The position numbers and the translations under genes were made by a program. Below are positions 43,742 through 50,775 of a stretch of DNA of 59,169 bases, one piece after another. This DNA comes from Actinocatenispora comari. GTDB lineage: Bacteria > Actinomycetota > Actinomycetes > Mycobacteriales > Micromonosporaceae. Below the pieces are notes generated by a model. The model ran no database searches and was not told the DNA's origin. It worked only from the letters and a program-made list of their open reading frames with translations. Numbering within the stretch: the stretch's first letter is position 1; each line of letters opens with the position of its first letter. The stretch covers positions 1 through 59,169 of the forward strand of contig NZ_BOPO01000025.1 of the NCBI RefSeq assembly GCF_017312725.1. The letters run 5' to 3'.

Positions 43742-44988
43742 ACCTGCTCCCGGGCGGCGGTGAGGATGCGGTCCCAGTACGGGTTGAGGTCGAGCAGCCG
43801 GGTGCCGGTCGCGTGCACCCGGTTGGTCATCAGCAGCACGACGCGCCGCGCGTCCGGCAGCACACCGAACCGGATGCCGGTGAAGCCGCTGTGCCCGATC
43901 GCGTCGTGCTCCGGCCAGCGCCAGAACCCGAGCCCCTGGCCGGCGTCCGGCCCGGCGGCGGCGAAGCGCTGTACGGTCTCGGGGCGCCACGGGCCGTCGG
44001 CGGCGAGCAGCGCCCGGCCGAACGCGACGAGGTCGTCGGCGCCGCCGAACAGCCCGGCGTGCCCGGCCACCCCGCCGAAGCCGTGCCAGGCGTTCCCGTC
44101 GTGCACCTCGCCGACGATGGTGTACTCCCGCCAGCGGTCGAACGCCGAGGGCGCGATGCCCGTCGGGTACGGCTGGTCGGTGGCGAGCATCCGCCGCTCG
44201 TACCAGTCGCCGTGGCCGGTCGCGACCAGCGGCACGGCCGGGCCGTCGCCGCCCGGACGGTAGTGCGCGCCGGTCATCCCGGCCGGTTCGAACACCAGCC
44301 GGCGCACCGCGTCGTCCAGCGGCCGGCCGGCGGCCCGGGCCACGATCAGGCCGAGCAGCATGAACCCGAGGTCGGAGTAGTGCCGCTCGGCGTCCCGCGG
44401 GTACCGGGCGGGCAGGGCCGCGATGGTCGCGGCCGGGTCGGTGGGTCCGGTGCTCGACGCCACGATCTCCGGTGACGCCGCGTACACCGGCCACCACTCG
44501 GCGAGGCCGGCGCGGTGCCGCAGCAGGTCGCGTACCCGGATCTCGGCCGGCAGCGCCGGCAGCCAGTCGCGGGCCGGCCCGTCCACGTCGACGGCGCCGG
44601 ACTCGGCCAGCGACATCAGCGCGGCGGTGGTACCGGCGAGCTTGCTGACCGAGGCGAGGTCGAACACCGAGTCCGGCGTCAGCGGTGCCGGATCGTCGAG
44701 CCGTACCAGCGGGCGTCGGGGCGGTTCCGCGTCGTCCGCGGGCACCCGCCGGTCGGCCGGTTCGCGACGGACGGGCGCGGGACGGTCGCCGGGTGACGCC
44801 GCCGCAGACACGGTCGGTGACGGTTCCTCGGCGGGAAGCCAGCCCGAACCGGGCGCCATCCGGTATGTCTGGCGGTGCCCGGCGACCAGTTCGGCGACGG
44901 TGCCGCGGTGATCGGCGACGCGCAGCAACACCCCTGGTACGCCGGCTGCGGTCAGGTCGGCGACGATGTCGTCGAGGTTCTCGGCCAT
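43738..44988 (-). CDS. Serine hydrolase of the beta-lactamase (class C / PBP4*) fold
   Basis: 416 aa. Active-site motifs: SxxK as Ser113-V-S-Lys116 (DLASVSKLAG), YxN-like YSD in HYSDLGFMLLG, and HSG in AIGHSGFTG. Residues ~45-95 form a Pro-rich insertion. No signal peptide is seen from the chosen start, so it may act in the cytosol, like esterases or muropeptide hydrolases of recycling clusters. Translationally coupled to anmK. The start is fixed by TACAGT six bases before the ATG. Exact reaction unknown. Confidence 0.88.
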   Translation of the reverse strand: MAENLDDIVADLTAAGVPGVLLRVADHRGTVAELVAGHRQTYRMAPGSGWLPAEEPSPTVSAAASPGDRPAPVRREPADRRVPADDAEPPRRPLVRLDDPAPLTPDSVFDLASVSKLAGTTAALMSLAESGAVDVDGPARDWLPALPAEIRVRDLLRHRAGLAEWWPVYAASPEIVASSTGPTDPAATIAALPARYPRDAERHYSDLGFMLLGLIVARAAGRPLDDAVRRLVFEPAGMTGAHYRPGGDGPAVPLVATGHGDWYERRMLATDQPYPTGIAPSAFDRWREYTIVGEVHDGNAWHGFGGVAGHAGLFGGADDLVAFGRALLAADGPWRPETVQRFAAAGPDAGQGLGFWRWPEHDAIGHSGFTGIRFGVLPDARRVVLLMTNRVHATGTRLLDLNPYWDRILTAAREQV

Positions 44989-44994
44989 CCCCGG

Positions 44995-45000
44995 ACTGTA
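44995..45000 (-). promoter_or_regulatory. -10 hexamer TACAGT, leaderless start of the serine hydrolase-anmK operon
   Basis: Six bases separate TACAGT from the ATG at 44988 on the minus strand. Confidence 0.55.
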
Positions 45001-45036
45001 AATAACCTTCGACGACAAGCACACACCCGGTACCCC

Positions 45037-45067
45037 TTGACTAGGCACTTCGCGATGAGGTTACTCT
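45037..45067 (+). promoter_or_regulatory. Candidate promoter of the peptide ABC operon
   Basis: TTGACT (45037-45042) and TACTCT (45062-45067) with a 19-base spacer lie 36 bases before the binding-protein GTG. The spacer is a little long. Confidence 0.4.
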
Positions 45068-45102
45068 CTGTCGATCCCGACTCCGAGTACGGAGGACCAC
45101 CC

Positions 45103-46650
45103 GTGACAAGGATTCCCGCCCGCCGATGGGGCGTTGCCACCGCGATCCTGGCACTGGGTGCCGGCGCGGTCGCGTGCAGCCCGAGCCCGAGCTCCGACAC
45201 CAAGTCCGGCAGCAAGGCCGAGCTGGTCGTCGCCCGTACCGCGGACGTCGACGTGCTCGACCCGGCCCGCGCCACCGCGTTCTCGACCACCCAGACCCTC
45301 GCGCTGGTGTACGACCAGCTGGTCGACACCGACGCCAGCGGGAAGCTGGTGCCCGGGCTCGCCACCAAGTGGACGGTCGCACCGGACGGCAAGTCCGTCA
45401 CCTTCGCGCTGCGCACCGGGGTGAAGTTCCACCACGGGCAGGCGTTCACCTCGGCCGACGCCAAGGCCACCCTGGACCGCATCCGCGACCCGAAGACCGC
45501 CTCGGTCGACGCGTCGTACCTGGCGAACGTCACGGCGGTGGACGCGCCGGACGCGCACACCCTCAAGCTGACGCTCAAGCAGCCGGACGCCTCGCTGCTG
45601 ACCGCGCTGTCCTACACCGGTACCTCGATCCTGTCCGCCGCCGACATCAAGGCCGGCACGGTGGACAAGAAGCCGGACGGCACCGGCCCGTACACCTGGA
45701 AGACCTGGAAGCAGGGCCAGCAGCTGGACCTCGCCGCCAACAAGGACTACTGGGGCGGCGCGCCCAAGAACGCCGGCGTGCAGTTCCGGGTGATCCCGGA
45801 CGAGGCGTCGATCGTGTCCGGGATGAAGGCCGGCAGCTTCAGTCTGGGCATCGTCAGCGATCCGGCGCTGACCAAGCAGCTGACCACGAGCAACCGGATG
45901 AAGCTCGTCGCCAACCCGACGCTGGACTACCACGTCCTGCAGCTCAACGGCCGCCGCGGCCCGCTCAAGAACCAGGCGGTACGGCAGGCGATCGGGTGTG
46001 CGGTCAACCGCAAGGACGCGATCGACACCGTCTACTTCGGACAGGCCAAGCAGACCGGCCCGATCGTCAGCCCGGCCTACTCCTACGACCCGCTGGAAGG
46101 GCTCGGCTGCACCGACGGCGACACCGCCGCGGCCAAGAAGATGCTGGCCAAGGCCGGGTACGCCAAGGGGTTCCACCTCAAGACGATCGTGATGACCGGG
46201 CAGTACTCGACCTCGACGAACCTGGCGCAGGTGCTGCAGGCGCAGTTGAAGAAGGTCAACATCACGCTGGACCTGGACCGGCAGCAGACCAACGTGTACG
46301 TGCCGAACTGGTCGAAGGCGAACTTCGACGCCGCGGTGGCGCTCAACGGCGGCAGCACCGACCCGTACCTGCAGTACAACCGGTACTTCACCACCGACGG
46401 CAGCCTGAAGGTGCCGGCCGGGCTGGCCGACAAGAAGCTGGACTCGTTGCTGCGCAAGGGAAACGAGACCACCGACGAGGCGACCCGCAAGCAGGTGTTC
46501 GGCGAGCTGTCCACGCAGCTCAACACCGACTCGCCGTGGGTGTGGCTGTTCCGCAACCAGACCTACTACCTGCAGGCGAACAACCTGACCGGGTTCACCG
46601 CGACGCCGTCGGACTCGCTGGAGAACCTGCGCGTCGCCGGCCTGAAGTGA
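45103..46650 (+). CDS. Peptide ABC transporter substrate-binding lipoprotein (SBP_bac_5)
   Basis: 515 aa. A lipoprotein signal (AILALGAGAVAC, Cys about 26) is followed by the family 5 binding-protein fold: DVLDPARATAFSTTQTLALVYDQLVD, LRTGVKFHHGQAFTSADAKATLDRI and DGTGPYTWKTWKQGQQLDLAANKDYWGG. Family 5 proteins bind di/oligopeptides, including muropeptides in some species (MppA). GGAGGA lies six bases before the GTG. The micro-ORF at 46652 begins one base after the stop. It is divergent from the serine hydrolase and anmK genes. Confidence 0.94.
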   Translation: MTRIPARRWGVATAILALGAGAVACSPSPSSDTKSGSKAELVVARTADVDVLDPARATAFSTTQTLALVYDQLVDTDASGKLVPGLATKWTVAPDGKSVTFALRTGVKFHHGQAFTSADAKATLDRIRDPKTASVDASYLANVTAVDAPDAHTLKLTLKQPDASLLTALSYTGTSILSAADIKAGTVDKKPDGTGPYTWKTWKQGQQLDLAANKDYWGGAPKNAGVQFRVIPDEASIVSGMKAGSFSLGIVSDPALTKQLTTSNRMKLVANPTLDYHVLQLNGRRGPLKNQAVRQAIGCAVNRKDAIDTVYFGQAKQTGPIVSPAYSYDPLEGLGCTDGDTAAAKKMLAKAGYAKGFHLKTIVMTGQYSTSTNLAQVLQAQLKKVNITLDLDRQQTNVYVPNWSKANFDAAVALNGGSTDPYLQYNRYFTTDGSLKVPAGLADKKLDSLLRKGNETTDEATRKQVFGELSTQLNTDSPWVWLFRNQTYYLQANNLTGFTATPSDSLENLRVAGLK

Positions 46651-46651
46651 C

Positions 46652-46717
46652 ATGAGTGACCGTCGGCATCGGCGTTCGGGCCGCATCGACGTTGCGGCGA
46701 AGGAGGAACGTCGATGA
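46652..46717 (+). CDS. Micro-ORF 1, 21 residues, bridging binding protein and permease genes
   Basis: ATG lies one base after the binding-protein TGA; the TGA of the micro-ORF (46715-46717) overlaps the ATG of the permease gene (46714). The peptide is strongly basic (MSDRRHRRSGRIDVAAKEER, then R). The AAGGAGGAA Shine-Dalgarno of the permease is read here as KEE. It most likely works in cis by delivering ribosomes to the next start; a function for the peptide itself is possible but unsupported. Confidence 0.6.
   Translation: MSDRRHRRSGRIDVAAKEERR
46684..46716 (+). promoter_or_regulatory. Hairpin with Shine-Dalgarno in the loop and start codon in the stem
   Basis: Perfect ten-base arms CATCGACGTT (46684-46693) and AACGTCGATG (46707-46716) enclose a 13-base loop ending in AAGGAGG. 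The second arm contains the permease ATG. A ribosome translating micro-ORF 1 would melt this stem and expose the start. Confidence 0.7.
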
Positions 46718-47685
46718 GCCTGCGTTACCTGGCCGGGCGGGTGGCCGGCATGGCCGGCACCCTGCTCGGCGTCGCGGTGGTGGTGTTCGTCGTGCTGCGG
46801 GCGCTGCCCGGCGACACCATCACCGCGAAGCTCGGTACCCAGGCGGCGACGCTCACCGCCGAGCAGCGCGCCGCGCTGCGGCACTTCTACGGGCTGGACG
46901 CCTCCCCGGTCACCCAGTTCTTCCGCTGGTTCGGCGGGCTGCTGCGCGGTGACCTCGGCGTCTCGATAGACACCGGGGTACCGGTCACGCACCTGATCGG
47001 CGACGCGCTGCCGGTCACCGTGGAACTCGCGGTACTGGCGATGGTGATCGCGGTGCCGATCGGCGTGCTGTTCGGGATGCTCGCCGCGAGCCGCCCCGGC
47101 GGCGCCCGGGACTTCTCCGTCCAGGGCGTCGGGCTGCTCGGGCTGGCGCTGCCGGAGTTCGTGGTGGCGACGGTGACCGTGGCGTGGCTCGCCTCGGCGT
47201 TCGCGTACTCGCCGAGCGCCGGCACCTACGTCTCGCTCGGCGACTCGTTCTCCGGCAACCTGCGCCAGATGCTCTACCCCGCACTGGTACTCGCGGTCGG
47301 GTTGGCGGCCACGGTGATGCGCACCACCCGGTCGGCCTACCTGGAGGCGGCCGGCTCGGACTTCGTGCGTACCGCCCGGGGCAAGGGGCTGACCGAGGCA
47401 CGGGTGCGGTTCCGGCACATCCTGCACAACGCCGGCATCCCGATCGTGACGATGGTCGGCATCCAGTTCGGCTACCTGCTGGGCGGCACGCTGATCGTCG
47501 AGCAGGTCTTCGCCCTGCCCGGGCTGGGCCGGCTGCTGCTGGACGGCATCCTGCACCAGGACTACGCGATCGTGCAGGGCGTCACGCTGCTGGTGGCCGC
47601 CGCGTTCGTGGTCGTCAACTTCGCCGTGGACCTCGTGTACCGGCTGCTCGACCCGAGGACCCGGTCGGAGGGGAGGCGGGCATGA
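46714..47685 (+). CDS. Peptide ABC transporter permease (DppB type)
   Basis: 323 aa, about six helices. Typical DppB features: N-terminal YLAGRVAGMAGTLLGVAVVVFVVLRALPGD, the large loop, and the EAA motif region AAGSDFVRTARGKGLTEARVRFRHILHNA. Forms the membrane channel with the DppC-type protein. The ATG overlaps the stop of micro-ORF 1 and has AGGAGG seven bases upstream within a hairpin loop. The stop overlaps the next gene (ATGA). Confidence 0.94.
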   Translation: MSLRYLAGRVAGMAGTLLGVAVVVFVVLRALPGDTITAKLGTQAATLTAEQRAALRHFYGLDASPVTQFFRWFGGLLRGDLGVSIDTGVPVTHLIGDALPVTVELAVLAMVIAVPIGVLFGMLAASRPGGARDFSVQGVGLLGLALPEFVVATVTVAWLASAFAYSPSAGTYVSLGDSFSGNLRQMLYPALVLAVGLAATVMRTTRSAYLEAAGSDFVRTARGKGLTEARVRFRHILHNAGIPIVTMVGIQFGYLLGGTLIVEQVFALPGLGRLLLDGILHQDYAIVQGVTLLVAAAFVVVNFAVDLVYRLLDPRTRSEGRRA

Positions 47686-48578
47686 CGCAGGAGATGCCAC
47701 CGGCGGCCGCGGCGGTCGTCCCGGCCGCGCCGCGTACCGCCGGCCAGCCGTCACTGCCGCGCCGCATCCTCGCCGACCGCAACGGCCTGATCGGCGTGGT
47801 ACTGATCGGCGCGCTGGCCCTGATCGCGCTCGCCTCGCTGGTGCACCTGGGACAGGATCCGCTCGCACAGCACCAGTCCGGCCAGCTCGCCGGGCCGTCC
47901 GGGGCGCACTGGCTCGGTACCGACCAGTTCGGCCGGGACATCGCCGCCCGGGTCGCCGCCGGCATCTTCGCCTCGCTGCGGGTCGCGCTCGTCTCGGTGG
48001 CGCTCGCCACCGTGATCGGCGGGCTGCTCGGGGTGCTCTCCGGCTTCGCCGGCGGCATCCTGGACGCCGTGGTCGGCCGGCTGACCGACGTCCTGTTCGC
48101 GTTCCCGGCGACCCTGCTGGCGCTGGCGCTGGTCGCGGCGCTCGGGCACGGCTGGTTCAACACCGCGGTGGCGATCGCCGTGGTGTACACGCCGATCTTC
48201 GTCCGGGTGGCCCGCGGGCCGGTGCTGACCGTCCGCGAGTCCGAGTACGTCCGGGCCGGCCGGGTGCTCGGCTTCTCCCGCTCCCGGCTGCTGTTCCGGC
48301 ACGTGCTGCCGAACGTCTCCGCACCCATCGCGGTACAGGTGGCGCTCGCGCTGTCCTGGGCGATCCTGACCGAGGCCGGCCTGTCCTTCCTCGGCCTCGG
48401 CACCCAGCCGCCCAACCCGTCGCTGGGCCTGATGGTCGCCGACAGCCGGAACTTCTTCCCGGACGCCTGGTGGACGCTGCTGTTCCCGGCGCTGGCCGTG
48501 GTGGTCGCGGTGGTCGGGCTCAACCTGATCGGCGACGGCCTGCGCAACGCCCTGGACCCGAGGACGGTACGCCGATGA
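47682..48578 (+). CDS. Peptide ABC transporter permease (DppC type)
   Basis: 298 aa, about six helices, with the N-terminal SPGAHWLGTDQFGRDI-like segment (GAHWLGTDQFGRDIAARV) and the EAA motif ESEYVRAGRVLGFSRSRLLFRHVLPN. The first ~35 residues are a soluble Ala/Pro extension. The ATG overlaps the DppB-type stop; GGGGAGGCGG precedes it. The TGA overlaps the ATG of micro-ORF 2. Confidence 0.94.
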   Translation: MTQEMPPAAAAVVPAAPRTAGQPSLPRRILADRNGLIGVVLIGALALIALASLVHLGQDPLAQHQSGQLAGPSGAHWLGTDQFGRDIAARVAAGIFASLRVALVSVALATVIGGLLGVLSGFAGGILDAVVGRLTDVLFAFPATLLALALVAALGHGWFNTAVAIAVVYTPIFVRVARGPVLTVRESEYVRAGRVLGFSRSRLLFRHVLPNVSAPIAVQVALALSWAILTEAGLSFLGLGTQPPNPSLGLMVADSRNFFPDAWWTLLFPALAVVVAVVGLNLIGDGLRNALDPRTVRR

Positions 48579-48655
48579 GCGAGCGTCAGCGAGCGAACCA
48601 GGGGCACTGCGCGTGGTGCCTCATCGGGCTTCCGACGAAGGAGGAAGGCCGATGA
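48575..48655 (+). CDS. Micro-ORF 2, 26 residues, bridging permease and first ATPase genes
   Basis: The ATG overlaps the permease TGA (ATGA), and the TGA (48653-48655) overlaps the ATG of the ATPase gene. The peptide begins MSERQRANQGHCAWCLIG and ends PTKEEGR, with a CAWC pair. Its 5' part (gagcgagcgtcagcgagcga) resembles a repeat I recall as common in Micromonosporaceae genomes, so the bridge may derive from a mobile intergenic repeat. The Shine-Dalgarno AAGGAGGAA is again read as KEE. Confidence 0.55.
   Translation: MSERQRANQGHCAWCLIGLPTKEEGR
48622..48654 (+). promoter_or_regulatory. Second loop-Shine-Dalgarno hairpin, same geometry as at 46684
   Basis: Arms CATCGGGCTT (48622-48631) and AAGGCCGATG (48645-48654, one mismatch) enclose a 13-base loop ending in AAGGAGG; the ATG of the ATPase is in the stem. 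Length, arm size, loop size and Shine-Dalgarno position equal those of the hairpin at 46684-46716. Confidence 0.7.
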
Positions 48656-49638
48656 GCGTGTTGGAGATCGTCGACCTGCACGCGGTCGTGGCGACCGACG
48701 GCGGCGAGCTGCCGGTGGTACGGGGCATCTCGCTGTCCATCGACGCCGGCGAGATCGTCGGGCTGGTCGGCGAGTCCGGCAGCGGCAAGAGCTTCACCGC
48801 GCTGTCGGTACTCGGGCTGCTGCCCGACGGCGCCCGGGTGTCCGGTGGCCGGATCCTCGTCGACGGCGAGGATCTGCTGTCGCTGCGGGCGGCCGAGCGG
48901 CGGACCCGGCGCGGCGGCACGGTCGCGATGATCTACCAGGATCCGATGACCGCGCTGAACCCGCTGATGACGGTCGGCGCGCAGATCGCCGAGGGTCTGC
49001 GGGCGCACGGTGTCGACGGCGCCGAGGCGAAGAAGCGCACCCTGGCGGCGATCGAGGAGGTCGGGCTGCCCCGTCCGGAGCGGATCGCGCGCAGCTACCC
49101 GCACCGGCTCTCCGGCGGGCAGCGGCAGCGGGTCGTGATCGCGAGCGCGCTCGCCCTGCGCCCCAAGGTGCTCATCGCCGACGAGCCGACCACCGCGCTG
49201 GACGTGACCATCCAGCAGCAGATCCTCGCGCTGGTCGACGAGCTGCGGGTGGCGCACGACCTCGCCGTACTGTGGATCACGCACGATCTCGGTGTGGTGG
49301 CACGGATCGCGAACCGGGTCGCGGTGATGTACGCCGGGCGCATCGCCGAGGCGGCGCCCACCAGGAGCCTGTTCGCCGCGCCGCAGCACCCGTACTCGGC
49401 TGCGCTGCTCGCGTCGATCCCGTCGCCGACCGACACGGTACGCGGGCCGCTGCCGCAGATCGGTGGCGCGCCACCGGATCTGACCGCGCTGCCGCCGGGC
49501 TGCCCGTTCGAACCTCGCTGCGCGCAGCGCGAGCCCGGGTGCGCGGCGACCGAACCCGACCCGGTCCACCGCGGCGACGCCGACACCGCCTGCTTCGTAC
49601 CCCGAGAGCGCTGGACCACCGCGGAGGAGGCGGGATGA
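48652..49638 (+). CDS. Peptide ABC transporter ATP-binding protein (DppD type)
   Basis: 328 aa. Walker A GESGSGKS, Q-loop IYQDPMTALNPLM, signature LSGGQRQR, Walker B VLIADEPTTALD and H-loop ITHDLGV are all intact. The C-terminal oligopeptide-transporter extension with Cys-rich PPGCPFEPRCAQREPGC is present and may carry an iron-sulfur or zinc site as in other DppD proteins. The ATG overlaps the micro-ORF 2 stop. The final TAEEAG and TGA are part of the same Shine-Dalgarno/ATGA cassette repeated downstream. Confidence 0.95.
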   Translation: MSVLEIVDLHAVVATDGGELPVVRGISLSIDAGEIVGLVGESGSGKSFTALSVLGLLPDGARVSGGRILVDGEDLLSLRAAERRTRRGGTVAMIYQDPMTALNPLMTVGAQIAEGLRAHGVDGAEAKKRTLAAIEEVGLPRPERIARSYPHRLSGGQRQRVVIASALALRPKVLIADEPTTALDVTIQQQILALVDELRVAHDLAVLWITHDLGVVARIANRVAVMYAGRIAEAAPTRSLFAAPQHPYSAALLASIPSPTDTVRGPLPQIGGAPPDLTALPPGCPFEPRCAQREPGCAATEPDPVHRGDADTACFVPRERWTTAEEAG

Positions 49639-49676
49639 CCGACGACGCGATCCCTCCCGCAGAGGAGGCGGAATGA
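49635..49676 (+). CDS. Micro-ORF 3a, MTDDAIPPAEEAE
   Basis: Thirteen codons. ATG overlaps the TGA of the DppD-type gene; TGA overlaps the ATG of micro-ORF 3b. The GAGGAGG near its end serves as Shine-Dalgarno for the next start and is read as EE. Confidence 0.55.
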   Translation: MTDDAIPPAEEAE

Positions 49677-49714
49677 CCGACGACGCGATCCCTCCCGCGG
49701 AGGAGGCGGCATGA
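49673..49714 (+). CDS. Micro-ORF 3b, MTDDAIPPAEEAA
   Basis: Second copy in the 38-bp array, last residue Ala instead of Glu. Overlaps its neighbours by four bases at each end. Confidence 0.55.
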   Translation: MTDDAIPPAEEAA

Positions 49715-49752
49715 CCGACGACGCGATCCCTCCCGCGGAGGAGGCGGAATGA
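49711..49752 (+). CDS. Micro-ORF 3c, MTDDAIPPAEEAE
   Basis: Third copy; its TGA (49750-49752) overlaps the ATG of the DppF-type gene. Confidence 0.55.
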   Translation: MTDDAIPPAEEAE

Positions 49753-50690
49753 TCGAGGTGACGGAGGCGGCCCGGCACTACCGGACCTCCGACGGCGTGG
49801 TGCGGGCGGTCGACGGGGTCAGCTTCGTGGTGGCCGAGGGCGAGACGCTGGGGCTGGTCGGCGAGTCGGGCTGCGGCAAGTCGACCACCGCCAAGCTGCT
49901 GGTCGCGCTGGAGCGGCCGACCGCCGGCACGATCCTGGTGGACGGCATCGACGTGGCCACCGCCCGCGGTGCCGAACTGCGGCGGCTGCGCCGGACCATC
50001 CAGCTGGTGTTCCAGGACCCGTACGCGTCGCTGAACCCGCGCCGCCGGATCGCCGCCACCCTCGCCGAGGTACTGGCGGTGCACGACCTGGCCCGCGGCG
50101 CCGCGGCGACCCGCCGGGTCGGCGAGCTGCTGGAGATGGTGGGGCTGCCGGCGTCGGTCGGCGAGAGGTACCCGCACCAGCTGTCCGGCGGGCAGCGGCA
50201 GCGGGTCGGCATCGCCCGTGCCCTCGCGGTCGAACCGAGGGTACTGGTGCTGGACGAGCCGGTGTCCGCGCTCGACGTGTCGGTCCGGGCGGAGGTGATG
50301 AACCTGCTCGTGTCGCTGCGCGCCTCGCTCGGCCTGACCTACCTGTTCATCTCGCACGACCTGGGCATGGTGCGGCACCTGTGCGACCGGATCGCGGTGA
50401 TGTACCTGGGCAAGGTGGTGGAGGCGGGCGGCTGGCGGCAGGTGTCCGACGACCCGCTGCACCCCTACACCCGGTCGCTGCATGACGCGGTACCGGTGGC
50501 CGATCCGACCGTCGAGTCGGGCCGCTCCGGCCGTACCCTCACCGGCGAGGTGCCGGACCCGGCCGCGCCGCCGCCCGGCTGCCGGTTCCACCCGCGCTGC
50601 CCGATCGCCGAGGACCGCTGCCGGACCACCGAACCGCCGCTGCTCGCGCAGCCGGACGGCGACCGCCTCGTCGCCTGCCACCTGGTCTGA
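49749..50690 (+). CDS. Peptide ABC transporter ATP-binding protein (DppF type)
   Basis: 313 aa. Walker A GESGCGKST, Q-loop VFQDPYASLNPRRR, signature LSGGQRQRVGIARAL, Walker B VLVLDEPVSALDVS, H-loop ISHDLGM, and the C-terminal oligopeptide extension PPPGCRFHPRCPIAEDRC. It forms the ATPase heterodimer with the DppD-type protein. Its start is fed by the third 38-bp micro-ORF with GGAGGAGGCGG upstream. Last gene of the operon, followed by a strong terminator. Confidence 0.95.
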   Translation: MIEVTEAARHYRTSDGVVRAVDGVSFVVAEGETLGLVGESGCGKSTTAKLLVALERPTAGTILVDGIDVATARGAELRRLRRTIQLVFQDPYASLNPRRRIAATLAEVLAVHDLARGAAATRRVGELLEMVGLPASVGERYPHQLSGGQRQRVGIARALAVEPRVLVLDEPVSALDVSVRAEVMNLLVSLRASLGLTYLFISHDLGMVRHLCDRIAVMYLGKVVEAGGWRQVSDDPLHPYTRSLHDAVPVADPTVESGRSGRTLTGEVPDPAAPPPGCRFHPRCPIAEDRCRTTEPPLLAQPDGDRLVACHLV

Positions 50691-50727
50691 CAGCCACCTT
50701 CTCGGCCGCAGCGCCGTGGGAACGCAC

Positions 50728-50760
50728 CGGGCCGCCGTCCCCGGCAGGGACGGCGGCCCG
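50728..50760. terminator. Bidirectional terminator between the peptide and sugar ABC operons
   Basis: Perfect 14-base arms CGGGCCGCCGTCCC / complement with a five-base loop CGGCA. Confidence 0.9.
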
Positions 50761-50775
50761 TTCGTACCGCGGTGC

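Larger units (their letters stand above)
49635..49748 (+). repeat. Three tandem 38-bp repeats forming a start-stop relay
   Basis: Copies begin at 49635, 49673 and 49711, and the DppF-type ATG falls at 49749, exactly one period later. Copies differ at only two or three bases. Because 38 is not a multiple of three, each copy shifts frame by one base, which places every TGA over the next ATG. The preceding bases of the DppD-type gene (49621-49638) repeat the end of the unit. Confidence 0.97.

Noticed and set aside
45061-47868. 935-codon frame antisense to the peptide-transporter genes
   Set aside because: Antisense shadow of three well-supported transporter genes.
49635-49748. Assembly duplication as the cause of the 38-bp repeats
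   Set aside because: Copies differ at specific bases and every junction gives a working TGA/ATG overlap with a Shine-Dalgarno; a pure artefact would more likely be identical copies. Still worth long-read confirmation.
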